27,606 nucleotides of DNA from positions 1 through 27,606 of IMG/VR virus record IMGVR_UViG_3300009149_000217; one strand, 5' to 3'. Source of the DNA: a virus. A model generated the notes under the pieces. It was not told where the DNA came from. It worked only from the letters and a program-made list of their open reading frames with translations, and did no database searches. Below, piece after piece: positions 1-6,883 of this stretch (its first letter is position 1; each line of letters starts with the position of its first letter). Made by a program: the position numbers and the translations under genes.

Positions 1-205
1 CACCCAACTTCGCTTCGGACTTAGACGCAGCTTGGCCCATCTCACGCTCAATGGCAGCACCAGCAGTCGTGAACGCCGATTCGACCTGCTGTGCGGCATC
101 GTCGCCTCCGACTTCGATTTTGCTGAAAGCCGTTTTTGCTCCTTTGAGCAATTTCGTGTCGTCGATTAGAAGTTCGACGTATGCCTCAGCGATCGGACCA
201 GCCAT
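1..205 (-). CDS. Tape measure protein, N-terminal part (cut by window edge)
   Basis: The reading frame starts at the ATG at 203-205 and runs off the left edge without a stop, so only about 68 residues are visible. They begin MAGPIAEAYVELLIDDTKLL and continue as a polar, Ala/Glu/Lys-rich helical segment. A start of the MAGPxAEAYVE type is usual in tape measure proteins of actinophage-like siphoviruses. The position just after the tail-assembly chaperones is where the tape measure gene belongs. It would set tail length and later occupy the tail tube lumen. No strong ribosome binding site precedes the start. The assignment rests on context and the N-terminal pattern. Confidence 0.75.
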   Translation of the reverse strand, partial: MAGPIAEAYVELLIDDTKLLKGAKTAFSKIEVGGDDAAQQVESAFTTAGAAIEREMGQAASKSEAKLG

Positions 206-258
206 CCGGCCAGGCTACTCGTAGCCGTGCCATCATGCGGGCGACCCACGAATGGCCG

Positions 259-872
259 TCAGGCAAGCAGCGCATCGAAACCGTCAAGCTCGTCCGCACC
301 CTCTCCCCAGGCAAAAGGTAGACCAGTCTTTTGGTCCACAATGTTCGGAGGAAGAAGTGCTTCGTCTAAGGCTTCCTGAGACTCAGCGCTCCGGCCATCT
401 CGCAACGCAAACTCGTAAACGTTGAGAAGCCTGTCGAGGCTCAGTTCGGTGGGGTCGATCCCGTGGCTTCCACACCATCCGTCGAACTGTCGCCATCCTG
501 CGGCAATGCCAGATCCGAGGATGGCGAATTCTCGAAAGGGCGACCTGATGCCAACGCAATCACAGCCTGAAGAAGTTCGATGAGTTGCGTCATCCCAATC
601 AGCGACTCGTGCATCAGACCGGCGATCAGTTGCTGGGTGTCTTTGGTCGCCATCAGGTCGAGCACTTCGACCGCAGCAGAAAGCTGATCGGCAGGATTCG
701 TCGAAGCAGACATATCCTGCATCCGTCCGATCACTTCGATCGCTGCGGCAGGGAAGGTCTGATCGAATCGAAGCTCGAACTCCTCGCCGTAATACGTTCG
801 GGTCAGCGTGGCTGCCGTGTTGTCCTTCGTGGAGCGGGCACGGGCGATTGCGGATTGAATTCCTGAATCCAT
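259..872 (-). CDS. Tail assembly chaperone, long (GT-type) -1 frameshift product
   Basis: Translation begins at the same ATG (870-872), reads 113 codons to the slippery heptamer at 534-540, slips back one base, and continues in the second frame to the stop at 259-261. The product is about 204 residues. The downstream frame carries a plausible conserved segment (WCGSHGIDPTELSLDRLLNVYEF). It has no start signal of its own, which argues that it is only made by frameshifting. GT-type proteins recruit the tail tube subunit to the tape measure-chaperone complex. The tape measure start at 205 lies 53 nt beyond this stop. Confidence 0.8.
441..872 (-). CDS. Tail assembly chaperone, short (G-type) product
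   Basis: This 143-residue protein starts at the ATG at 870-872 (MDSGIQSAIARARS) and ends in the zero frame with a Ser/Asp/Pro-rich tail. It lies directly upstream of the tape measure gene. Together with the overlapping -1 frame it has the classic layout of lambda G/GT-like chaperones, which hold the tape measure protein soluble while the tail tube assembles. The domain around FELRFDQTFPAAAIEVIGRM is followed by a helical segment, as usual for this family. The longer in-frame extension upstream of this ATG crosses non-coding sequence and was not used. The sequence shows the ORF pair; the function is inferred from family layout. Confidence 0.8.
   Translation of the reverse strand: MDSGIQSAIARARSTKDNTAATLTRTYYGEEFELRFDQTFPAAAIEVIGRMQDMSASTNPADQLSAAVEVLDLMATKDTQQLIAGLMHESLIGMTQLIELLQAVIALASGRPFENSPSSDLALPQDGDSSTDGVEATGSTPPN
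534..540 (-). other. Programmed -1 ribosomal frameshift site CCCTTTC
   Basis: In the frame of the short chaperone the codons read cgC CCT TTC, a perfect X XXY YYZ heptamer (CCCTTTC). A one-base slip lets both tRNAs re-pair as CCC and TTT (Pro, Phe). The new frame then stays open to 259. Heptamers of this form are the established frameshift signal in lambda-like tail chaperone genes. The frame geometry was checked by hand; efficiency is unknown. Confidence 0.78.
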
Positions 873-983
873 AACACCCGACCATAGTCGATGCGATTCA
901 AGAAGACACAACCCTCTGCCGGGGCAACCGGGGCTGAGATCGCTTCGGAGCGCTTAGATGGCCTTCTAGCGACGTCTACGGGG

Positions 984-1289
984 CTATGGCTTGGCTGCCG
1001 ATAAGGCTGGAACCAGGAACGGGCGAGGTGCAATATATCTTGTACCCTTTTCCATGTAGAGCGCGTACGGAACGTTGGTCCCGACGACGCCGTAAAGCTG
1101 TGTGCCGCGTTTCCGAATCTCCCAAGTGATCGAGCCACGAAGGTTCCCGGTGTCTACCGGAGCCAACGTGCGAGCCTTGTTCGTCACCCGTTGAAGACGG
1201 CGGATCAAGTCCTGAGCAACGGGGCCAGTCGTCGATGACAACAACTGTTGCAACTCGATCGTATCGACACGAACCTGCATCACAGTCAT
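984..1289 (-). CDS. HK97 gp10-like tail completion / head-tail joining protein
   Basis: This 101-residue protein begins MTVMQVRVDTIELQQ. Its core, ARTLAPVDTGNLRGSI, followed by GVVGTNVPYALYMEKGT and APRPFLVPAL, is the recognisable pattern of the HK97 gp10 family: PVDTGxLRxS, then YAxxxExGT, then RPFL. These proteins sit at the head-tail interface or help terminate the tail. The start overlaps the upstream stop as ATGA, which fixes the start and suggests translational coupling. The longer ORF upstream of this ATG is a shadow of the neighbouring gene. A gap of about 110 nt without a visible gene separates it from the tail chaperone. Confidence 0.85.
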   Translation of the reverse strand: MTVMQVRVDTIELQQLLSSTTGPVAQDLIRRLQRVTNKARTLAPVDTGNLRGSITWEIRKRGTQLYGVVGTNVPYALYMEKGTRYIAPRPFLVPALSAAKP

Positions 1290-1801
1290 GTGCAGGTCAC
1301 ACACCACCGGGAATCCTCGATACCGATGAGGCATCGAGTCTCGATCGCGATACAGCCACCCGTCGTGTCGATGATTACCTGTCGGACTTGCGCCCGGTCC
1401 CATTCGTTCTCGACCGGCAGCGGAGATGTGAACGCACGCCACATGATCGCAGCGTCATCCAAAACTCGCTTGTGTGCGACATTCAATTCAGTCGCCGTTG
1501 GAGGTCTGCCGCTGTCCGACAGAGTTGGAACGCAACGCACCAATGTCGCGACGATTCCGAGCGCGATCGTTGCCCCGTTGCAATGGTCGTCGGTCGTCGC
1601 CTCCGACGGGAACGCCTCCGAGCGGAAAATCGATTCTGGCGTGACGACGAGCTGACCGCAGCAATCGTCCCACGATGCGAGGCCAGCGCCGACATACGCA
1701 GTGGTGATCGGGTCAGATCCGCATGCGGCAAGATCGCCGAGCGAAGCAGCCAGGAACCATTCGGCCACCTGGTACGGGCCGAACGTGACATCGGTCGTCA
1801 T
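1286..1801 (-). CDS. Head-tail connector protein (stopper or tail-terminator type)
   Basis: This 171-residue protein starts MTTDVTFGPYQVAEW. It has several Cys residues (SWDDCCGQLVV, CVPTL, CIAIETRC, WCVTC) and a beta-rich core. It lies between the head-tail adaptor and the gp10-like protein and overlaps each neighbour by four bases (ATGA). Similar Cys-containing proteins with an SWDxCCGQL-type segment occur at this place in actinophages and are usually taken as a head-tail stopper or tail terminator. The sequence alone does not show which of the two it is. A structural role is likely from its position. Confidence 0.6.
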   Translation of the reverse strand: MTTDVTFGPYQVAEWFLAASLGDLAACGSDPITTAYVGAGLASWDDCCGQLVVTPESIFRSEAFPSEATTDDHCNGATIALGIVATLVRCVPTLSDSGRPPTATELNVAHKRVLDDAAIMWRAFTSPLPVENEWDRAQVRQVIIDTTGGCIAIETRCLIGIEDSRWCVTCT

Positions 1802-2517
1802 GTCGCCACGCTCACGCCGTCGATTTTGACCACGCGAGAGCGTTGGCGAAGGTTGGCTGGATTATATGTGCGGATGAAAGCATCAACGATCGGCAACCCG
1901 GTCAGCCCGTTCGACAGGATCGACTCGATGTTCGGTCGGGTCACCGTCACGCCTTGGCGGACGATCTGCGAGGCACCGGACGGCAGTTTGCACTCGCCGC
2001 CGACCAGCACGTTGATGAACTCGCACGTCAGCTCACCCGCAGCGGCAAGCGCCAGCGGATCGGGTGTCACGCCCCACGTGTAATCCAATCGGATAATCGG
2101 AGCTTCGCACTCGTCAATGCAAGGCCAGCACGCATTGATACGACGAACCGAGTTGGATGTCAGTACATACTTGCTCGGGTCGAGCACGACACCCGACAGC
2201 AGGATCTGAGTGATCTCATTGACAGGTTGCCGGAAGATCTCGATGCGACAGCAATCGTGCGCCCCGATAAGACCGTTGCGCCACTGCCCGTCTCCACCCT
2301 TGTATGGGTAGACACCAGGATAGAAACACTTGGGGCCGCACTCGGCCTGGTACATATCGTGGGTCGTCGTGAACATACCGATGCGAGCACCGGACAGCGC
2401 AAACATCCAAGACTGAGCCATGCTCAACGCTCGCGCGAGGACGGCAGGATCTACGCCAGATACATCGCACGGGTAACTGACAAGATTGGTCCACGGCTGG
2501 GCAACGGTGCGGCTCAT
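1798..2517 (-). CDS. Head-to-tail adaptor protein
   Basis: This 239-residue protein has an all-helical start (DPAVLARALSMAQSWMFAL), then a Cys-rich insertion with a YPYKGG turn, and a C-terminal part with GGECKLPSGASQIVRQGVTV. This layout matches the actinophage head-to-tail adaptor family related to HK97 gp6, which docks on the portal ring after DNA packaging. It sits downstream of the capsid genes, as expected for a connector. Its stop overlaps the start of the next connector gene. The start ATG at 2515-2517 follows the preceding small gene by 16 nt. Confidence 0.7.
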   Translation of the reverse strand: MSRTVAQPWTNLVSYPCDVSGVDPAVLARALSMAQSWMFALSGARIGMFTTTHDMYQAECGPKCFYPGVYPYKGGDGQWRNGLIGAHDCCRIEIFRQPVNEITQILLSGVVLDPSKYVLTSNSVRRINACWPCIDECEAPIIRLDYTWGVTPDPLALAAAGELTCEFINVLVGGECKLPSGASQIVRQGVTVTRPNIESILSNGLTGLPIVDAFIRTYNPANLRQRSRVVKIDGVSVAT

Positions 2518-2533
2518 GGACCAATCCTACTTG

Positions 2534-2692
2534 TCAGGTATTGCTTGATGCTGAATTGCCCTTGCGCCGTGGAGCAGCCGGTGCTACCGGCTCCGCCTTC
2601 GGCTTGGGCTTCGGCTCGGCTTTCGCCATGCCAGGATCGACCCGTGTACCAGCCACCACCTGACGGAGCATGTCAGCGAAAGGATGACTCAT
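2534..2692 (-). CDS. Small Lys/Pro/Ala-rich structural-region protein
   Basis: A 52-residue ORF runs from the ATG at 2690-2692 to the TGA at 2534-2536. The first 20 residues (MSHPFADMLRQVVAGTRVDP) look ordered. The remainder is a low-complexity Lys/Pro/Glu/Ala tail with KPKPKAEPVAPAAP in it. The start overlaps the stop of the upstream gene as ATGA, the strongest argument that it is translated. Short basic Pro/Ala-rich proteins at this position occur in other actinophages. The function is unknown; it might be a disordered assembly factor. Confidence 0.6.
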   Translation of the reverse strand: MSHPFADMLRQVVAGTRVDPGMAKAEPKPKPKAEPVAPAAPRRKGNSASSNT

Positions 2693-3348
2693 GCGAGTGC
2701 CACACAGCCGTCAGTGACAGCCGGAGGCTGAACCGTGGTGCGGACAACAGCCCACATATCGCCGACCGGCATTCCCGCAGCGGTGAGCAACGGGTTGTCG
2801 AGGTAAGGGTTGACACCCCACGAAGCTGTGGCTTTCTGGCCCTCGCCCTTCACATCGACGGACAGCGTCCCGTTTTCGATTGTGATCGAACCGTCGAGCG
2901 AACCGTTGATGCAGTACGGAGCCACGAAGTAACCCCATTCAGCGACTCCACCGTCACAGTTTCCGCCAGCCTGCTTCGTCCAGACTTCGATGGCGAAACC
3001 TTGAGTGCTGTTGTATGTGCCGAAGCTGGAACCGATCGTGTCGGTGCCATCCGTAATCGGGCTGCCTCCACCAATGATGTCGAGGATGTCGGGATTCACC
3101 TCGCACAGAGACAGAGCGACGTTGACCCATTTGTTCCGGTCGGCGTCTTTCTCGCTGATGCAGAAGTCGCCCCACGCATTCTTTTGCGTGTACTCCTCGC
3201 CTGCCTCGACTTCAGGCGTAAACCCGAGAGTGATGAAGCCAGCGGACACGATGGACGAGCAGGCTCCCACGACCGGGACACCACAATCATCGAGGCGGGT
3301 AATTCGGATGACCCGGCCCTTCAGTGAGTTGAGCATTTTTGTTGCCAT
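2689..3348 (-). CDS. Structural protein, candidate major tail (tube) protein
   Basis: This 219-residue protein starts MATKMLNSLKGRVIRITRLD with a clear AGGAGG ribosome binding site nine bases upstream. It is beta-rich with paired Cys residues (LDDCGVPVVGACS, SLCEVNPD, PYCINGS) and a GFAIEVWTKQAGG segment. Relatives with this DxCGxPVxGxCS start are conserved next to capsid genes in actinophages. No other tail-tube candidate exists between the connectors and the tail chaperones, so this gene or its upstream neighbour probably encodes the tube subunit in a shifted position. A decoration or joining protein is the alternative. Confidence 0.55.
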   Translation of the reverse strand: MATKMLNSLKGRVIRITRLDDCGVPVVGACSSIVSAGFITLGFTPEVEAGEEYTQKNAWGDFCISEKDADRNKWVNVALSLCEVNPDILDIIGGGSPITDGTDTIGSSFGTYNSTQGFAIEVWTKQAGGNCDGGVAEWGYFVAPYCINGSLDGSITIENGTLSVDVKGEGQKATASWGVNPYLDNPLLTAAGMPVGDMWAVVRTTVQPPAVTDGCVALA

Positions 3349-3377
3349 TGCTGTTGCCTCCTAAGGGCGGGTATTGG

Positions 3378-4196
3378 TTATACGGCTTTTGCGATGCCGG
3401 AATCGACGGCCACTACACCGCAGGCGGTGCCGATGGCGTAGGTTCGCTGGGCGATGATTGACACGTCGTTGATCGACGTTCCTGGGCGAGTCGTCCCGTT
3501 GAGAGTTTCGACTGCTCCCCGGTGCGTCTTCCACGGGCCAGTGCCGTAGATCGTCGCAGGCGAGGTGCCGGTCAGCGGTGCGGTGGCCGTGATGGCGACC
3601 TTCGACCCGAGCTGCGTTTTCATGACGCCACCGAAAGGCTTCAGAGCGCCGTTGGATATCAGTAGCGAGCCGAGCCAAGTGTTCATAAACAAGATGCGCT
3701 CGTTGTTCGTAATCTGCGCTGTAGCTTCCTCGGCGGTGGCGAGACAAACCAACGCCAATTCGCTGCTGCTGGAATGGGCGGCACCAGGCGGTTTACCTGC
3801 GATTGGTACGTCAGTTTTGTTGGCGATTAGATTCGCCATCAGGTACTGCTCGAAGCCCCACTGCTCGGCTGCGAGAAGGCGAGCCGTAGCGTTGGCTTCG
3901 TGCTCGGCCATCGTCCGGCTGCCCGCACCAATCGAATCAGTGTCGTACGTGTAAACAGCGAACGGGTCGGCGTAGCCCTGCGTGTTGCAGCCTGAGGCGG
4001 TCAGCGGATCGACCGAAGGATCTACGCAAGCGTTGTATGTGACACCGCTCTGGAAACAGGCGGTCGTATCCCATGTCATTCCGAGGCCAGCGTGCTCGCC
4101 GTAGTCCTCAAAGTCGAAGACGCTCAAGCCGCCAAAAGCCCGGGGTGCCGAGACCGGTGCGGTGGTCACGTCGTAGATATCTGGTACTCCAGCCAT
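3378..4196 (-). CDS. Virion structural protein next to capsid (minor capsid or pentamer candidate)
   Basis: This 272-residue protein begins MAGVPDIYDVTTAPVSAPRAF with an AGAGG ribosome binding site. Its middle part has a helical stretch (EHEANATARLLAAEQWGFEQYL). A beta-rich C-terminal half follows. It comes directly after the major capsid gene, separated by a strong hairpin. Actinophages often carry a second capsid-related gene here, sometimes annotated as a minor or pentameric capsid protein. That identity is from memory of the layout, not from a motif. It has no signal peptide or membrane segment. Confidence 0.5.
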   Translation of the reverse strand: MAGVPDIYDVTTAPVSAPRAFGGLSVFDFEDYGEHAGLGMTWDTTACFQSGVTYNACVDPSVDPLTASGCNTQGYADPFAVYTYDTDSIGAGSRTMAEHEANATARLLAAEQWGFEQYLMANLIANKTDVPIAGKPPGAAHSSSSELALVCLATAEEATAQITNNERILFMNTWLGSLLISNGALKPFGGVMKTQLGSKVAITATAPLTGTSPATIYGTGPWKTHRGAVETLNGTTRPGTSINDVSIIAQRTYAIGTACGVVAVDSGIAKAV

Positions 4197-4234
4197 AGGT
4201 GCCTCTGTGATCTTGTGTTAGTTGAATCGGACCA

Positions 4235-4278
4235 GAGGACTGACGCAACCCTCAAGGGTGAGAGTTGCGCCAGTCCTC
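4235..4278 (-). terminator. 19-bp hairpin between capsid gene and next gene
   Basis: The two arms pair over 19 positions (GAGGACTG, wobble, CGCAAC, wobble, CTC) around a six-base loop. The hairpin is just after the major capsid stop (4289). There is no U-run after the stem on the minus strand, so it is not a textbook intrinsic terminator. It may attenuate transcription, mark RNA processing, or protect the capsid message 3' end, so that capsid is made in excess over downstream products. Confidence 0.6.
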
Positions 4279-4288
4279 CAAAACTCGA

Positions 4289-5890
4289 TCAGGCTCCGAC
4301 GAACTCGGGGCCGCCGGTCTGACCGTCTACCGCAGTCGTCACGGTGACGCTGCGGGCCGCAGGTCCACGCTGAGCGGTCAGCATGAACTGTTCCGTCCAG
4401 GCCAACGTGAAGTCGTTGGTTGCGTTGAGCGTCGAGTCACGAACGACACCGAGGTCGATCGTGCCGCCGTCGCCTGCGACGTAGCCGCCTGCCGGGTAAA
4501 GCAGGAAGGTCGTTGTTGCAGGCCATGCCGTAAGCGCCGTGCCGGTTGTGATCGGATCTTGTCCCGTCATGAACTGAGGACGTACACCTCGGATCGTGAA
4601 GAACCGGGTCACGTCGTCATCGCTGACATCGAAGTATCCGATGCCTGCACGGAGTGCCAGCATGGACCGGATCGCTCCACGAACCCAGGTCGGGAAGACA
4701 GCTTCGAGCACTGCGTTCGGAGACATCGTGAAGGTGCTCCGGTAGTCAGCGACCTGAAGGTCAACAGCGCTGAGGATGTCGCCTGCGGCGTCGGACGGGA
4801 TCGAGGTCACGGTGACCGCAGTTGCCCCAGCGACGATCGCTGCGATATGAGCAGCCGACACCCGGTGCATGTGAGCAGTCATCGCAAGGTCCGTCGTGCG
4901 GGCCAGCATCTCCGGGTAGCTCTTGTCCATGAAGTTGCCAGCCGTCAAGCACAGACCCTCGGCGATGAGCCGGTAGTCAGTCCAGGTCGGGCAGGGAACT
5001 TGGAGGCAAGCCTTGACTGATTCGCCCGGCGTGATGTCGGTCGTTTCGGTCCAGGTCCACAACGAGCCAGCTACGTCGGACAGGCCGATGTAGCTCGGGA
5101 TGTTGATGCCGCCACGGGACACACCCATCGTCGGCAGGTCGAGAAGACCTTCACGGCTTTCGATGCTGAACAGCTCGTACATGTTCTCTGACGGGGTGCA
5201 GAAGCCACCGGATGCGACGAGCGCTCCAGCGTCCTTGCCACGGAGTGACGAAGCTACGACCGTTTCCATGACCTGCGAAGCGGAAGCTCCACCGTCACGA
5301 ACGAAGTGCTCTTCCGGGATTCCAGTGTCAACCGACGCCACGCCTACACGGGGCGAGTGGTCAGCGAGGCCACGGGACCGGGCAGAGAATGCCCGGGCGA
5401 GGCCCATACGGTCCAGCTGAGATCCAGAACTGATGCCTGGAATGTCGGCTGCTGCTGTAATGGTCACGTTGCTCGATTCGGTAGGCGGTGCGCTGATTTT
5501 GCTGGTGTTGCGGCCGGTTGCGGCAGCCGAGACGGGTGCGGAAGCAACAGCGACCGGTTCCTGTACTTCGGCGAGGATTTGTTCAGCCGCTGCGACAGCT
5601 TCAGCCTCAACCTCAACCTCGACGGCTTCGTGCTCGGATTCGTCGGCAACGGGACGGATGCGCTCGGCAAGTTCCGTCCGAATGAGCTGATCGGCCTGAG
5701 CCTGATCGAAGCGGCGGGTTGACTCGGAGCGGACAAGGTCAATCGCCTCAGCGATCTCGGCCAGCTCTTCAACGGAGGCGACGGTATCACCTTCGTATTT
5801 TTGGTCGAACTCGGCCGTAAGGGTTTCGACCAGAGCCTGAAGCTCTGCATCGCTGAGTTCGTTGAATGTTTCAGGGACCGGAGTCTCCAT
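4289..5890 (-). CDS. Major capsid protein with long N-terminal delta-like region
   Basis: This 533-residue protein starts at METPVPETFNEL, chosen because GAAAGG lies nine bases upstream; another ATG 39 bases further upstream has no such site. Residues 1 to about 150 are charged, helical and Ala/Glu/Val-rich (EVEVEAEAVAAAEQILAEV), like an internal scaffold or delta domain that is cleaved during maturation. The HK97-like fold follows, with GGFCTPSENMYELFSIES, SRGGINIPSY, and CPTWTDYRLIAEGLCLTAGNF. A protease-like gene lies upstream in the same direction, which fits cleavage of the delta region. A long leader and the ncRNA lie between the two genes. It should form the hexamers and pentamers of the head. 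Confidence 0.88.
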   Translation of the reverse strand: METPVPETFNELSDAELQALVETLTAEFDQKYEGDTVASVEELAEIAEAIDLVRSESTRRFDQAQADQLIRTELAERIRPVADESEHEAVEVEVEAEAVAAAEQILAEVQEPVAVASAPVSAAATGRNTSKISAPPTESSNVTITAAADIPGISSGSQLDRMGLARAFSARSRGLADHSPRVGVASVDTGIPEEHFVRDGGASASQVMETVVASSLRGKDAGALVASGGFCTPSENMYELFSIESREGLLDLPTMGVSRGGINIPSYIGLSDVAGSLWTWTETTDITPGESVKACLQVPCPTWTDYRLIAEGLCLTAGNFMDKSYPEMLARTTDLAMTAHMHRVSAAHIAAIVAGATAVTVTSIPSDAAGDILSAVDLQVADYRSTFTMSPNAVLEAVFPTWVRGAIRSMLALRAGIGYFDVSDDDVTRFFTIRGVRPQFMTGQDPITTGTALTAWPATTTFLLYPAGGYVAGDGGTIDLGVVRDSTLNATNDFTLAWTEQFMLTAQRGPAARSVTVTTAVDGQTGGPEFVGA

Positions 5891-5934
5891 GAGGATCTGC
5901 CTTTCAGGCGGTGGGGAAATGATCGTCATGTGCC

Positions 5935-5972
5935 CGGGTCAGACCCGTATCACGTCGCTCGGGTTATACCCG
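5935..5972 (-). promoter_or_regulatory. Twin short hairpins in the capsid mRNA leader
   Basis: The region 5891-6199 between the capsid start and the ncRNA terminator holds no convincing gene. Within it are two CGGGTnnnACCCG hairpins, at 5935-5947 and 5960-5972, with identical 5-bp stems and different three-base loops (CTG and ATA on the minus strand). They begin about 45 bases upstream of the capsid start codon. A weak TTGCAA/TACGAT promoter-like pair lies further upstream, near 5995-6030. The hairpins might bind protein or stabilise the leader; that is speculation. Confidence 0.35.
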
Positions 5973-6199
5973 TGGGCGACTTCAGCTGTGATCGTAGTAC
6001 ATCCTTCAGCTTTATTGCAACAATTAACTTTGGAGCTTGGCTAATTGTGGCCTGTGTGGGCCTGTACGGGCCTCGATCGTCATCTCGGGGCGTCGGGGGC
6101 GGGATCTCCTGTGCGGCGTCGAGCGGTGTACTTGCTCCGGGCCTTGAGGGCAGCGACGGCGTAGACGGCCCTATCTGACCGGGGTCGAGTCCAGACAGC

Positions 6200-6230
6200 A
6201 AAAGACCCCAGGCCGCTAAGCCTGGGGTCT
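6200..6230 (-). terminator. Terminator-like hairpin at the ncRNA 3' end
   Basis: AGACCCCAGGC (6220-6230 on the template side) and GCCTGGGGTCT form a perfect 11-bp stem with a six-base loop. A short U-run follows at 6200-6203. The U-run is only four bases long, so read-through into the capsid gene is possible. That could matter, because no strong separate capsid promoter is visible. Confidence 0.7.
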
Positions 6231-6623
6231 GTTACTCACATCCTGAGAAACGAGCAGTGCGCCTGCCGATACTTACCAAGATTCTCTGTTCCCTTTGACC
6301 CATGCATAGGCGGGGCAGCTAGTTCCACTTGGCTTTTTCGACGTTCTTCCGAATTCACTCGGCTACTGCGATCCTCTCGTTCATCCTTCGTTCAGGGGTC
6401 GCCGTGCTTAAGGTGTAATTCTGCGGGCCGTCTCAAGTGTCGAAAGTGGACTCCCACAACTTAATGTCGGGTGACTCACATCTTCTTGAAGCAGTTTGCT
6501 GATTCCTTAGCCCGGTCGTGGTCGTTAACCGTCAGGGATGAATGCAGGTCGCTCACCGGTACTTTTTCGGGGCGCTTGCTTGCTTCTCAGTTTTCAATGT
6601 GCGTGTCACGGATGTTCGGCGAC
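6200..6623 (-). ncRNA. Candidate structured non-coding RNA of about 424 nt
   Basis: A cassette-type promoter (-10 box at 6631-6636) points into a long stretch with no good ORF on its strand, ending in an 11-bp GC-rich hairpin at 6203-6230. By analogy with the leaderless copies, transcription should start at 6623. The RNA would begin GTCGCCG, which can pair with GCGAC (6548-6552) or over seven bases with CGGCGAC (6398-6404). Other possible pairings are CTGAGAA (6584-6590) with TTCTCAG (6243-6249), and an H-type pseudoknot: CCAAG 6328-6332 with CTTGG 6276-6280, and CTGCC 6314-6318 with GGCAG 6263-6267. The nonamer GATGTGAGT occurs at 6474-6482 and 6234-6242. The size and phage setting recall large ornate phage RNAs such as ROOL or GOLLD, but no family match can be claimed. 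Confidence 0.65.
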
Positions 6624-6630
6624 AAAGATC

Positions 6631-6690
6631 ACTATAGGGCACCACCCACCGGTTGTCAACGTTTATCTCAGATATTTTTGAGAAAGTTTG
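6631..6690 (-). promoter_or_regulatory. Promoter of the ncRNA (cassette type)
   Basis: TTGACA at 6654-6659, a 17-bp spacer, and TATAGT at 6631-6636. Upstream lies the TATCTGAGATA dyad, preceded by an A-rich run, as in the copy at 18362-18416. Unlike the other copies no ATG occurs seven bases after the -10 box; the base at that place is the G at 6623 that would open the ncRNA. Confidence 0.75.
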
Positions 6691-6691
6691 T

Positions 6692-6799
6692 TCAGAGGGT
6701 TTCGACTACGCCACCGATGGCATCCGCATACCGTTGAGCAGCAGGCAACGACGTGAACCGACGGCCCGTAAACAGACCATCCTTCAACACTTGGTGCAT
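6692..6799 (-). CDS. Possible 35-residue protein
   Basis: An ATG at 6797-6799 opens a 35-codon frame (MHQVLKDGLFTGRRFTSLPA onward) ending at a TGA at 6692-6694. The stop is within ten bases of the A-rich end of the ncRNA promoter, the same stop-then-promoter layout seen at proven-looking genes. The predicted peptide has a globular composition with a helix ending YADAIGGVVETL. No strong ribosome binding site precedes it, and the function is unknown. The 84 bases between this start and the protease stop hold nothing else I can name. Confidence 0.45.
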   Translation of the reverse strand: MHQVLKDGLFTGRRFTSLPAAQRYADAIGGVVETL

Positions 6800-6883
6800 T
6801 ACAGACGTGGCTGAAGACAACGCCCGTTCAGGAGAGAGAGACCGCACGGGCCGCATCGTTATCTTCCCGCCTCAAGCCATAGC

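Noticed and set aside
803-983. Possible small gene between the gp10-like gene and the tail chaperone
   Set aside because: The available frames overlap the chaperone out of frame or lack a start. No ribosome binding site or coupling is visible in the 110-base gap.
1843-3327. Long plus-strand open frames in the left part (for example 494 codons at 1843-3327)
   Set aside because: They are antisense to well-supported structural genes with coupled starts, and their products have biased Arg/Ser/Asp composition typical of shadow frames.
5950-6201. 83-codon open frame on the minus strand between the ncRNA terminator and the capsid gene
   Set aside because: It begins with TTG inside the terminator region, has no ribosome binding site, a low-complexity Pro/Ser-rich product and no overlap with neighbours.
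6588-6603. Resemblance of the ncRNA stretch CATTGAAAACTGAG to sequences seen in bacterial rRNA spacers
   Set aside because: It is too short to mean anything, and no rRNA-like sequence or tRNA lies near it.
6471-6737. 88-codon open frame on the plus strand across the ncRNA region
   Set aside because: It runs against all other genes, has no promoter or ribosome binding site, and crosses both the ncRNA and its promoter.
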